Below, piece after piece: positions 52,601 through 60,224 of a DNA stretch of 64,000 nt. This stretch comes from JANNXQ01 sp038238555 (lineage in GTDB: Bacteria > Verrucomicrobiota > Verrucomicrobiia > Chthoniobacterales > Chthoniobacteraceae). How positions within the stretch are numbered: the stretch's first letter is position 1; each line of letters opens with the position of its first letter. The stretch is taken from contig JBBRXP010000006.1 of the NCBI GenBank assembly GCA_038238555.1, positions 4,311-68,310 on the forward strand, read 5' to 3'. The position numbers and the translations under genes are program-made. Under the pieces are notes generated by a model. It was not told the origin of the DNA, did not search any database, and saw only the letters and a list, made by a program, of their open reading frames with translations.

Positions 52601-54246
52601 TTGCGACGGAACCCGCTCTTGGGACGCCATGCCCGGTCATTGTCTCCGGTAGCGTTTATGGGCGGCTCAATGGAAAAGGCGGCCTCGTCTCGCCCGACAT
52701 CATCGGGCCGGCTGGTCGCGCCATTCTCGATTCGGGTGGCGGGTGGCTCGCCGAGAACGTGTGGGGTCGCTACGTCATCGCGGTTGCCGATGAAGAGGCG
52801 CAGCGGCTCTCGGTCTTTCGCGATCCCACCGGCCTGCACACGGTTTTCCATGCCTCATGCCCTCAAGGGTCGGTATTCGCGACGGAGCTCGATGCGTTGA
52901 CGGCGCTTGATGTCCTCCCGGTGAGCGTGGATGCGGAAAGCTTGGCCTCCTTTGTTCTCGCAGGAACCCGCCCCACGCCGCGAGTGCCGCTGGCTGGAGT
53001 GGCCGAGCTTTGTCCGGGAAGCGTGCTCGAATGGAGTCCGCGCGGAACAAGCACGCGGCTGTTCTGGAACCCCGCCGCATTCATCGCGCAGAACGGTTCA
53101 CCCGAGCCGGATGCGCTGTGGGAAGTGTTTGCGGGAGCCGTCGCCGCGATGGTCGAGGGTAAGGAGGAAATCGCAGTGGATGTTTCCGGCGGGCTGGATT
53201 CCTCGGCGCTTCTTGCCGCCGTCTGCGGAGAGATGCGAGATCGTCCGATCCGCCCGAAAGCCGTCACTCTGCATCACCCCGCGATCGCCTCTGCCACCGA
53301 GCTGCCGTTCGCGCGCGAACTGGCGGAGTCGTTCGGTGCCGAACTGGTGGAGGTGGACTTTATTGATTGCCTTCCGTTTGCCTCGCTTGACGACGTGCTC
53401 GCCCGTAAATGGGATCGCCCAACCCCGCACATGCTCACCGGTGCGATGCACCGGGCGCAATTGGCTGCGGCTGGCTCCGCCCGGTGCCTGCTCAACGGCT
53501 TCGGGGGCGATCAGGTCTTTCAAGCGCGAGGCGAGGTTCCGCATTTCCTAGCCGACCATTTCCTCGCTGGCGACTTGCGGAAATTCGGTGCGCAGCTGCG
53601 CGCGGAGTCCGGGCAGACCGGTGCTCCGTATTTGTTTCTTCTTTTGAAAAGCCTCCAGATCGCGCTGCGGCAAAGACGCTTTGCCACATACTGGCGCCCG
53701 CTACCGACACCCGCATGGGCCACGGAGGAACTGGCCCGAGCCGCGGGAGCGGTAATTTCTGCACCGCCGTTTTGGGATCGTCTGGAAAAAGTTCCACCGG
53801 CCAAGCGGGCACAGCTTTTCGAGATTTACGATGCCTCGGCGCTCGCGGATCGACATTTCCGCACGCCGGACCACATCGTCGAGCATCCCATTCTCGCCCA
53901 GCCGGTGGTCGAACTGGCCCTTGGTCTGCCGATGGAGGCGCTTCTTTCCGGCAGCGACGATCGCATTTTGTTTCGCCGAGCCTTAGCCGGGCGCATCCCA
54001 CAATCGATCGTCGAGCGACACGCCAAAGGGGACCACTCCGGCATCTACCAGCTCGGTTTGCAGGCGAACCACTCGGCAGTGGAGGAGTTGCTTATGGAAG
54101 GCTGGCTTGCTGCCAATCAGCTTGTGCGCAGAGAGTCGCTGCGCGAGGAGCTTTCCCAAGCTGCGCAGGGTCACACGCCGAATCTTTGGCCCATCCTCAA
54201 CGCGGTCGCGACGGAGCTATGGGTTCGGAGTTGGAAGCTTTCTTGA
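52552..54246 (+). CDS. Asparagine synthetase-like / lasso-peptide cyclase-like protein, 5'-truncated
   Basis: The PP-loop ATPase motif VDVSGGLDSSALLAAVCGE (about 205-220) and downstream LLNGFGGDQVFQA are those of Asn_synthase domains, including lasso-peptide macrocyclases. Before it only the second half of the glutaminase-like domain is present (WGRYVIAVADEEAQRLSVFRDPTGLHTVF). The usual N-terminus is absent because the gene is joined to the helicase remnant in another frame. GTG 52552 or ATG 52573 could start translation. C-terminus looks complete. No precursor peptide or protease gene recognised beside it. Confidence 0.72.
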   Translation: MADARNAMPLHRAGTLLATEPALGTPCPVIVSGSVYGRLNGKGGLVSPDIIGPAGRAILDSGGGWLAENVWGRYVIAVADEEAQRLSVFRDPTGLHTVFHASCPQGSVFATELDALTALDVLPVSVDAESLASFVLAGTRPTPRVPLAGVAELCPGSVLEWSPRGTSTRLFWNPAAFIAQNGSPEPDALWEVFAGAVAAMVEGKEEIAVDVSGGLDSSALLAAVCGEMRDRPIRPKAVTLHHPAIASATELPFARELAESFGAELVEVDFIDCLPFASLDDVLARKWDRPTPHMLTGAMHRAQLAAAGSARCLLNGFGGDQVFQARGEVPHFLADHFLAGDLRKFGAQLRAESGQTGAPYLFLLLKSLQIALRQRRFATYWRPLPTPAWATEELARAAGAVISAPPFWDRLEKVPPAKRAQLFEIYDASALADRHFRTPDHIVEHPILAQPVVELALGLPMEALLSGSDDRILFRRALAGRIPQSIVERHAKGDHSGIYQLGLQANHSAVEELLMEGWLAANQLVRRESLREELSQAAQGHTPNLWPILNAVATELWVRSWKLS

Positions 54247-54486
54247 GGGAGCCGGTAATGGCGTGAACGAAATTATCTCGCAATCCCTCGCGACCGGCTC
54301 GGAGAAATGAAGCCCCTTCGCTTCTCGCAAGCGCCATCACCCCGCGCAAAGACTCCAGCCTTGCTCGCTCCGTCTCGCTAGCGCTCGGAAGTCGTCTCGC
54401 AAAGCCGGAGACTTTGCTCCACCACCGCGCCGGATGATGTCGCCGCTCCGCTTCGCTGCGCGGCCACATCGGACTGGCCCATCGGG
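54247..54486. other. Intergenic, no gene recognised
   Basis: 240 bp between the synthetase-like gene and the convergent small gene. It contains short CG-rich repeats (ctcgctccgtctcgctagcgctcgg) but no convincing frame, RNA or terminator. Confidence 0.4.
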
Positions 54487-54837
54487 TCACCAGCGTTTCG
54501 GAGGCTCCGGCGGTTCGGTCGAAGGCGACCAGAATTCCTGCGCGAATATCGCGGCGATTTGCTTCGCGCGCACTTCATCGACCTCCGCGCGCAGAAACTC
54601 GGGAGTGACTTCTTCCAGCGGCGTAGTGCGTGTGCCGACCAGGCGGTTATCGTCGCCTTCGTAGATGCCAAGATTGAGCGCGCCGGTTTCCTTCAACGAG
54701 ACGAACCAGCCCGCGGGAGGAAGCGGCAAACTCACGGCATCGGCACCCTCGGCCCGAACGACATGGACTTTGGAGCCGGTGGAGATGAGCAGAGAAACAA
54801 CTTCTTCCCAAGTCGTGGCGATAGCGACGAGCAGTAG
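54487..54837 (-). CDS. Hypothetical protein, start unclear
   Basis: The coherent frame reads LLLVAIATTWEEVVSLLISTGSKVHVVRAEGADAVSLPLPPAGWFVSLKETGALNLGIYEGDDNRLVGTRTTPLEEV...PPKRW. The annotatable start is GTG 54735 (MSLPLPPAGW), but protein-like sequence continues upstream to a stop at 54838-54840. A frameshift or truncated 5' end is therefore likely. No family recognised. Confidence 0.45.
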   Translation of the reverse strand, partial: LLLVAIATTWEEVVSLLISTGSKVHVVRAEGADAVSLPLPPAGWFVSLKETGALNLGIYEGDDNRLVGTRTTPLEEVTPEFLRAEVDEVRAKQIAAIFAQEFWSPSTEPPEPPKRW

Positions 54838-55043
54838 CTACGAGAACGCGAAAGGCACAGCGCGGCTTTCGAGCACCCGTGAATCGAACCTCCATTTTAT
54901 GGCTCGCTGCGCGCCGTCAAGGTATTGCTCGGCGGGGCTGCGCTCCACCTTGACTGTGCTCGCTCGCCGGGGGGAGGTCTCTATGGATTCACGCGCGCGA
55001 CTATGGCTGCCGCCGGCGGATAGGATTTGAGCGAAGGCCACGG

Positions 55044-55544
55044 CTAAGCGCGCGATGGAAGCGGTGCGGGTTGATCCGGGGAAGCGAAGCGCTGGCACGC
55101 CTGCTCGCATTTCAGCAGGGAGTCAGCACATTCCCTGCACTGGCACTCGCTGGCGTGCTTGAGGCATTCTTCGAGGCAGGTGTGACACACTTCGGCGCAG
55201 AGGGCGCAAAATTCGGGGGCGAACTCGGAGCGCTGCGCGAGGAGGCGCGCGGTGAGAAGGCATACGTCACCGCAGGTGTGCGCGAGTACGATCAGCGCGA
55301 CCATCGCTTGCAAATCTTCGGCGCGCAGGCAGGCGGCGGCACAGCATTCGCACGCTGCTGCACATGCCGTGCAAGCTGCGATGCACTCTTCAAGGTTTGC
55401 GTCTGATGACTGGGGCGTCGTGAACCGACGATCATTCTGGAATTGGCGTTTGCTTGTTTTCGAAACGGAGCAAAACGCGACGCCCACGCGCGGCTTTCGC
55501 CTTGTCCAGGTCCGCAAAAACGCCGATGGTGAATTCGCGAACAT
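55044..55544 (-). CDS. Second Cys-rich copper-storage-like protein
   Basis: The Cys-rich part (55044-55403) reads LEECIAACTACAAACECCAAACLRAED...CGDVCLLTARLLAQRSEFAPEFCALCAEVCHTCLEECLKHASECQCRECADSLLKCEQACQ. It is clearly related to the protein at 10.7-11.05 kb (shared DVCLLTARL and CALCAEVCHT). The start is uncertain: ATG 55544 is in frame but adds about 45 unlikely residues. By family it would store Cu(I) in the cytosol. Confidence 0.7.
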   Translation of the reverse strand: MFANSPSAFLRTWTRRKPRVGVAFCSVSKTSKRQFQNDRRFTTPQSSDANLEECIAACTACAAACECCAAACLRAEDLQAMVALIVLAHTCGDVCLLTARLLAQRSEFAPEFCALCAEVCHTCLEECLKHASECQCRECADSLLKCEQACQRFASPDQPAPLPSRA

Positions 55545-55851
55545 GGACGGATCAATTGTCACGTCGCTGTATGTTTTCGTCGTCGTTTTTCTAAGCCTCG
55601 GCGCGCTGTTCGTCGTGGTGAAATTGCTGACCGGCGGCCGGCACGGTGACGCTTCGCACGAGGCTTTCGAGCACGATCCAAGGCTCATGGAGGAGTGGCT
55701 CGACCAGCCCGCTCATCGGCAGGCCCCGCCGATGCCGCCGATGTTTCCGCAGAGCGATGCGGAACATTTCCGCGCCGCGCACGAGGCTCTTGAGCAGAAT
55801 CTTCCGGTGCCCCTGCCGCCAGCGCGCTCGGATGAGTGGGAGACGTGGTAA
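55543..55851 (+). CDS. Small single-pass membrane protein
   Basis: 102 residues. N-terminal transmembrane helix (IVTSLYVFVVVFLSLGALFVVVKLL), then a Pro/Glu/His-rich tail (EEWLDQPAHRQAPPMPPMFPQSDAEHF). No recognised family. Its ATG overlaps the possible ATG of the opposite Cys-rich gene at CATG. Could be an accessory conjugation or copper protein. Confidence 0.55.
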   Translation: MDGSIVTSLYVFVVVFLSLGALFVVVKLLTGGRHGDASHEAFEHDPRLMEEWLDQPAHRQAPPMPPMFPQSDAEHFRAAHEALEQNLPVPLPPARSDEWETW

Positions 55852-56009
55852 GCGGTTTGCGCGGGAGCAGCTTCCGATCATAGCCGGGGCGGGATTCAGC
55901 GCTCTCCAGCCCTCGCGCAGGCAGGTTTTCGCGCCGATGCCGTCTCAGCATTTTGCACCTCATCCGATGCAAACACCAGAGATCGCGACTCTACCCTCCA
56001 GCGGGAGGG

Positions 56010-56315
56010 ATGCCTCGCGATACGTTCAAAAACGCAGTTGGTCCAACAATCCGTAAAATGCGCAACCGCCAAGGTTGGACGCAGGACCAACTCGCGGCGA
56101 AACTTCAGCTCACCGGCTGGGATTGCACGCGGAGCTGGCTCGCGAAGATCGAGGCGAGGCAGGTCGCGGTGAAGGACTTCGAGCTTCTCTACTTCCGCGC
56201 GGTTTTCGGGAATACGCTCGAAGAATTTTACAGCACGCTCGTCGCGCCAAAGGCTGATCCTCGAAATCGGCAGCCAGGCAAAAACGAGGCCACTCATCCA
56301 CGCGCCAAGACATGA
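56010..56315 (+). CDS. XRE-family HTH regulator (first copy)
   Basis: 101 residues. HTH region VGPTIRKMRNRQGWTQDQLAAKLQLTGWDCTRSWLAKIEARQVAVKDFELLYFRAVFG. It is paralogous to the next gene. Family members are repressors of mobile-element promoters. GCTCC palindromes lie downstream of it and in front of the second copy, suggesting a shared operator set. Confidence 0.75.
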   Translation: MPRDTFKNAVGPTIRKMRNRQGWTQDQLAAKLQLTGWDCTRSWLAKIEARQVAVKDFELLYFRAVFGNTLEEFYSTLVAPKADPRNRQPGKNEATHPRAKT

Positions 56316-56444
56316 GCGCACGGGAACCACGGACTTATTCGGCGGATGAGCTGCCGAGGACAGAACACCAATGCGCAGGCGCAGGTGTGGTAGGGCTTGG
56401 CAGTTTTTCGCACACGTAACCCACATGGCTCAGCAGCCTTGATT

Positions 56445-56508
56445 GCTCCCAAACCAGAACAGGTGAGCTGACGGTCGGCCTCTATTGCTCCTGCTCCTGA
56501 ACCGGAGC
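56445..56508. promoter_or_regulatory. Two GCTCC-type palindromes before the second XRE gene
   Basis: GCTCCCAAACCAGAAC (56445-56460, imperfect) and GCTCCTGAACCGGAGC (56493-56508, good). The second ends one base before the ATG (56510), so a bound protein would block transcription start or translation initiation. Autoregulation is the simplest reading. Confidence 0.6.
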
Positions 56509-56509
56509 A

Positions 56510-56791
56510 ATGAGGCACTTAAATTTGATCGGGCCACAGCTGCGAAAGCTGCGGTTCAAACACGACTGGTCGCAAAACGACCTGGCGATCAAATTGCAGT
56601 TGGTAGGTTTCGACGTGGGCCGCAGCACCATCGCGAAGATCGAGGCGCGCCTCGTTTGGGTCGGCGACTGGCAGCTCTTCTACTTCACGCGCGTCTTCAA
56701 AGTGGAACTCGATGAACTTTTCCCGCCCGTCGATCCGCACGACCCGAAGATTCACGATACGCTCATGAAGCTCATGGATACCTCGTGGTAG
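56510..56791 (+). CDS. XRE-family HTH regulator (second copy)
   Basis: 93 residues (NLIGPQLRKLRFKHDWSQNDLAIKLQLVGFDVGRSTIAKIEARLVWVGDWQLFYFTRVFKVELDELFPP). Same layout as the preceding XRE protein (Q-x-DLA-x-KLQL-x-G, IAKIEAR). The tight palindrome at its start codon makes it the best candidate ligand of the 16-bp motif. Followed by parA. Confidence 0.78.
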   Translation: MRHLNLIGPQLRKLRFKHDWSQNDLAIKLQLVGFDVGRSTIAKIEARLVWVGDWQLFYFTRVFKVELDELFPPVDPHDPKIHDTLMKLMDTSW

Positions 56792-56806
56792 CGCGCGGGG
56801 GAAGTT

Positions 56807-56822
56807 GCTCCGAAACCAGAGC
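56807..56822. promoter_or_regulatory. GCTCC-type palindrome upstream of parA
   Basis: GCTCCGAAACCAGAGC, arms GCTC/GAGC, 35-54 bp upstream of the parA starts. Same consensus as the sites at 56445-56508. Confidence 0.55.
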
Positions 56823-56875
56823 AGGTCCATCGCGATGAAGTAGGAACATCGCTCCATGTGGAATTCCTACTTTCG

Positions 56876-57466
56876 ATGACCATCACGCTCTGCAACGGCA
56901 AGGGCGGTTCCGGCAAAACAACGCTCTCCATCCTGCTTGCCACCGCGCTCGCCGAGGCAGGACACAACGTGGCGGTGCGGGACTGCGACCCGCAAGCGAC
57001 GGCCTCGCGTTGGATCGCGGAAAACGAGCGGCTCAAACTCGCCGTCAACGGCCAGCACTACGACGCGCTCATCATCGACACACCGCCGCGCCTCGACTCC
57101 GCCGCGCTGCGCGAGAGCCTGTCCAAATCTGACGCCGTCATCCTCGTCACCTCGCCCTCGCCCGCGGATCTCTGGACTTCGCGGGACACCGTAGCCTTTC
57201 TCGAAACGCATTTTCCACGGCGCGGTCGAGCGCGACTTCTTTTCAACCAGGTGCAGGCAAAAACTGTCCTCGCGCGCGAACTCACCGAGACGGCCGCCCG
57301 GATTGGATTGCCCGCTTTGAAAACCGTCATCCACCGTCGCCAAGTCTATCAGCATTCCGCGCTGCTCGGCTGGAAAGCTCTCGGTGCCGAAGCCCGCGAG
57401 GAAATCCTCTCCGCCGCGCTTGAAATCGTCGCCCTCGCAAACCACCAAGCTCCACCGCCCGCATGA
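56876..57466 (+). CDS. ParA-family partition ATPase
   Basis: 196 residues. Deviant Walker A CNGKGGSGKTTLS, RDCDPQATASRW and IIDTPPRLDSAALRESL are standard ParA motifs; short ParA type without HTH. An upstream ATG (56858) adds MEFLLS. Coupled by ATGA overlap to a ribbon-helix-helix gene, forming a small partition cassette that would stabilise the element when excised. Confidence 0.88.
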   Translation: MTITLCNGKGGSGKTTLSILLATALAEAGHNVAVRDCDPQATASRWIAENERLKLAVNGQHYDALIIDTPPRLDSAALRESLSKSDAVILVTSPSPADLWTSRDTVAFLETHFPRRGRARLLFNQVQAKTVLARELTETAARIGLPALKTVIHRRQVYQHSALLGWKALGAEAREEILSAALEIVALANHQAPPPA

Positions 57467-57795
57467 GCTCACGACGATCCGACGCATTGATTTCCAAGCT
57501 CGGCGCTTCGCTCGCAAAACCGCTGCTCGCGCCCTCTGCGGTCGTCGAACCCTCGGGGGAGCCACCAACGCCCGAACTCGCGGCCAAAATCTCGATCAGC
57601 CTCTACGCCGACGATCTCCAATGCGTCGATGCGATCGTTGCCCACATGGCGCAAAGCCGCTATCGCGTGAACCGCTCGGAAGCGATCAAGCTTGCGTTGC
57701 GGGGAGTGAAGCTGACCTCTGAACTCCCCGCGCTCTATCGCGAGATCCAGCGCAACGACGGCCGTCGAAAGCAGAGTCCCAAACACGCGAGTTGA
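57463..57795 (+). CDS. Ribbon-helix-helix partition partner (ParB/ParG-like)
   Basis: 110 residues. Disordered N-terminus, then ISISLYADDLQCVDAIVAHMAQSRYRVNRSEAIKLALRGVKL, an RHH-type strand-helix-helix. Overlap with parA indicates a centromere-binding partner. No obvious iterons were seen nearby. Confidence 0.7.
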   Translation: MSSRRSDALISKLGASLAKPLLAPSAVVEPSGEPPTPELAAKISISLYADDLQCVDAIVAHMAQSRYRVNRSEAIKLALRGVKLTSELPALYREIQRNDGRRKQSPKHAS

Positions 57796-57945
57796 TACTG
57801 GTGCCCATCGGCTACGAGGTGCTTATTTGATGGCGCGACGGGGGAGGTTCGGTCATTTCGCGTTTCATTCCATGGCCTTCCCAAGACCGAACTTTTTCAA
57901 AAGTGTGACATTGAATGCGTTACATTACAGAGGCAGAAAGCCAAA

Positions 57946-57988
57946 TTCCCAAGCTGCATACGAGGGTTCGATTCCCTTCACCCGCTCC
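57946..57988 (+). repeat. 3' half of tRNA-Gly(CCC): probable attachment site (att)
   Basis: TTCCCAAGCTGCATACGAGG (57946-57965), followed by GTTCGATTCCC and TTCACCCGCTCC, matches the anticodon loop, 3' anticodon stem, variable loop, T-arm and acceptor end of tRNA-Gly(CCC) (compare E. coli glyU). The 5' half of a tRNA is absent: upstream sequence does not pair. A tRNA 3' end cut at the anticodon loop is the usual footprint of tyrosine-recombinase integration. It separates the par cassette from core chromosomal genes, so it marks the element end. Confidence 0.8.
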
Positions 57989-58096
57989 CCCGCCGTAATT
58001 GGGAAAAGGATCTGCGGTCTGCAAAAACCGCGTCTTGATCCGCGTGCCGATCCAGTGACTCGCGTTGCCGCGCTGTCGGGAGCGGGCAATTCCGCC

Positions 58097-58345
58097 TCAG
58101 CCGAGGCGATAGACGATGCGGGCCTTGTTTAAATCGTAAGGCGACATCTCAAGACGCACCCGGTCGCCGGTGGTGAGGCGGATGAAGCGCTTGCGCATCT
58201 TGCCGGAAATGTGCGCGAGCACTTCATGGTTCTTGGCGATCTCCACCTTGAACATTGTGCCGGCGAGCACGGAGACGATCTTGCCTTCGGTTTCGATCGT
58301 CTTGTCGCGGTCGAGGACCGGCATGCCTTGTTTTGGAATACTCAT
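58097..58345 (-). CDS. infA: Translation initiation factor IF-1
   Basis: 82 residues. S1-type OB fold with IF-1 hallmarks: IETEGKIVSVLAGTMFKVEIAKNHEVLAHISGKMRKRFIRLTTGDRVRLEMSPYDLNKARIVYR. ATG 58345 (MSIPKQGM) gives a slightly extended N-terminus; the frame is open upstream without homology. Core gene, first chromosomal marker right of the att site. Confidence 0.95.
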   Translation of the reverse strand: MSIPKQGMPVLDRDKTIETEGKIVSVLAGTMFKVEIAKNHEVLAHISGKMRKRFIRLTTGDRVRLEMSPYDLNKARIVYRLG

Positions 58346-58701
58346 GCGTTGGCTGGACCTTGAACGAAGCGGCGACCGGCTACAAAGGCCGTTCCCGGGA
58401 ACCGGGTTTCGGACTGCCCTCGAGCACTGCTCGACGAGCGATCCACCACGCAACGAACTGGAGGCGCGCCGCACAAGGGCGGGCACAGTCGCGGGTTTCT
58501 CCGGATATACAAATGAAATCGTTCCGAACGCGGAACGCTATGGCGCACTCTGGAAATCCGAAGGAACGGAAATCAGAAAACTCATTTGCGCGTCGTCCTC
58601 TGTTTCCCGGATTAAAGAAATTGGCTGCGTTTGTTTCGGATTCGAATTTCGGATTTCGGATTTCGGCAAGAAGGGCGACTCGTCTTTCTCCAGACGCCCT
58701 C
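58346..58701. repeat. Intergenic with TTCGGATT word repeats
   Basis: 356 bp without a gene. At 58634-58666 the word TTTCGGA(TT) is iterated (ttcggattcgaatttcggatttcggatttcgg). Such short word repeats are common between genes in Verrucomicrobiota/Lentisphaerota genomes. No RNA or terminator recognised. Confidence 0.5.
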
Positions 58702-59589
58702 TCACTTCGCGAAGCCGTGCAGCTTGAGCCAGAAGGCGCAGTCGCGCGTCCACGGGTGCAGCTTTTCCAGATCGAATTCCTTGTTGCCGAGCCCGATGCC
58801 GTGCCGGCCTTTTTCATAAAGATGCAGATCGAAGGGCACCGCCTTCTCCCGCAGCGCGGTGGCGAAGGCGAGGGCATTTTCGACGGGGACACTGGCGTCT
58901 TCGATGGTCTGCCAGACGAAGCACGGCGGCGTATCCTTGCGCACATTCAAGCGCGGCGAGAGGAGGCGCCTTTCGTCCGGCGTCCCACTCGGGCCGAGGA
59001 AACGTGCCTCGCGCTCCGCATTGGGCACATCGAAAAGGATGAAGGCGTAGCAGAGCACGGCGAGGTCGGGGCGGGAGCTGGCCCGCTCGATCGCGTCGGC
59101 GGCGTCCGGCTTGCCCGTGTCGAATTGCGTGATGAGCGTCGCCGTGAGATGGCCGCCGGCGGAGGAGCCGATCATGCCGATGCGTTGCGGATCGAGGCTC
59201 CACTCGCCGGCATGCGCGCGCACCAGGCGCACGGCGCGCGCGGCGTCTTGGAGGATGAGGGGGACACGGTAGCCGTCCGTGTTGAGCCGATACTTAAGGA
59301 CAAAGGCGACGATGCCTTGCGCATTGAGCCAGCGCGCGAAAGGCTCGCCCTCATGCGGCGCAAGATGCGAGTAGCCACCGCCGGGGCAGACGATGAATGC
59401 CGCGCCGCTCCCCTGCTCCGCTCCAGGCCAATACGGAGTCAAGGTCGGTGTGTCCTTTGCCGCGTCGCCGAGCGCGCCCGGCGCCGCGCCGGGCCAGAGC
59501 CGGAGCGGCTCCACGGGCCGGTCGGCGGCGCTGACGATGTGAAGCGTGATGGAAAGAAGCGTGGCGCAGACGATGGAGCGGAGAATCAT
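58702..59589 (-). CDS. Secreted alpha/beta hydrolase (acetyl-esterase/BD-FAE-like)
   Basis: 295 residues. Signal peptide (MILRSIVCATLLSITLHIVSAA). Oxyanion region CPGGGYSHLAPHEGEPFARWLN, nucleophile GSSAGGHLTA and a C-terminal GRHGIGLG His place it with carbohydrate-ester esterases. An earlier ATG (59628) is possible. Probably removes acyl groups from plant polysaccharides outside the cytoplasm. Confidence 0.85.
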   Translation of the reverse strand: MILRSIVCATLLSITLHIVSAADRPVEPLRLWPGAAPGALGDAAKDTPTLTPYWPGAEQGSGAAFIVCPGGGYSHLAPHEGEPFARWLNAQGIVAFVLKYRLNTDGYRVPLILQDAARAVRLVRAHAGEWSLDPQRIGMIGSSAGGHLTATLITQFDTGKPDAADAIERASSRPDLAVLCYAFILFDVPNAEREARFLGPSGTPDERRLLSPRLNVRKDTPPCFVWQTIEDASVPVENALAFATALREKAVPFDLHLYEKGRHGIGLGNKEFDLEKLHPWTRDCAFWLKLHGFAK

Positions 59590-59654
59590 GCGGTGATGCT
59601 CCCGAGTTTCCGCCGCCATCGCAAGCACTCGGTGAATCGGCGCGTGGCGATCGC

Positions 59655-60065
59655 TCAGACGACCATCGTCTTCTCGTGCGAGAGCTTGATGACGCGCCCT
59701 TCCGGATCCCGGAAATTTGTGTACGGCCCCACGGTGGTGACGATGATCCCGCGCCGGCGCAATTCATTGAGCACCGCGTCGCGATTCTTCAGTGCGATGT
59801 AAAAGTGCAGGTAGCTGATCATCTCGCCGTGCTCGCATTGCCGGAGACAGATGGGCAGGCCGCCGACTTCCAATTCGCAGTAACGATCCGCCCGCTCGCT
59901 TACCACGCGAGCGCCGAGAATCTCCACGTAGAAGTCGCGCGTCTCGTGCCATCGCAGGGTAAAAACCGTGAGCGAATAGCATGTCGCGCACACAGCCGGC
60001 GAGCGATCGAGCGTGGCGGCGGGCGCCGGCTCGGACTCCGTGTCGAGGCTGGTGAGAGAGGTCAT
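59655..60065 (-). CDS. VOC-family (glyoxalase-like) protein
   Basis: 136 residues from ATG 60065. VOC pattern TVFTLRWHETRDFYVEILGARVVSERADRYCELEVGGLPICL ... YLHFYIALKNRDAVLNELRRRGIIV ... TNFRDPEGRVIKLSHE. Not closely similar to the VOC protein beside the TIR gene. Substrate unknown. Confidence 0.75.
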   Translation of the reverse strand: MTSLTSLDTESEPAPAATLDRSPAVCATCYSLTVFTLRWHETRDFYVEILGARVVSERADRYCELEVGGLPICLRQCEHGEMISYLHFYIALKNRDAVLNELRRRGIIVTTVGPYTNFRDPEGRVIKLSHEKTMVV

Positions 60066-60124
60066 GGCGCAGAGTTTAGCAGTGCCCATGCCGGGTTATC
60101 GCTTTTATGGATTTTGAGCGCGGC

Positions 60125-60215
60125 GCGGGCATCCGTGCCTGCGGTCGTCAGGCAAGCATCCCTGCTTGCACTGCAGGCTGGAAGCCTGCGGAACTTTCGC
60201 AATCAGGATGCTTGC
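60125..60215. repeat. Intergenic GCAGGCTGGAAGCCTGC-type repeat
   Basis: Contains tcaggcaagcatccctgcttgc and the self-complementary CAGGCTGGAAGCCTG, a repeat type often seen between genes in Verrucomicrobiota. It can fold as two small hairpins. Only one copy is in the window. Confidence 0.35.
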
Positions 60216-60224
60216 GCCACGCGC

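Noticed and set aside
54885..54905. T-loop-like string gaatcgaacct suggesting a tRNA or att copy
   Set aside because: The stem does not pair and the flanks do not match the tRNA-Gly tail at 57946, so chance similarity is more likely.
58255..59802. 515-codon plus-strand frame across infA and the esterase
   Set aside because: It runs antisense through two well-supported genes and shows no domain.
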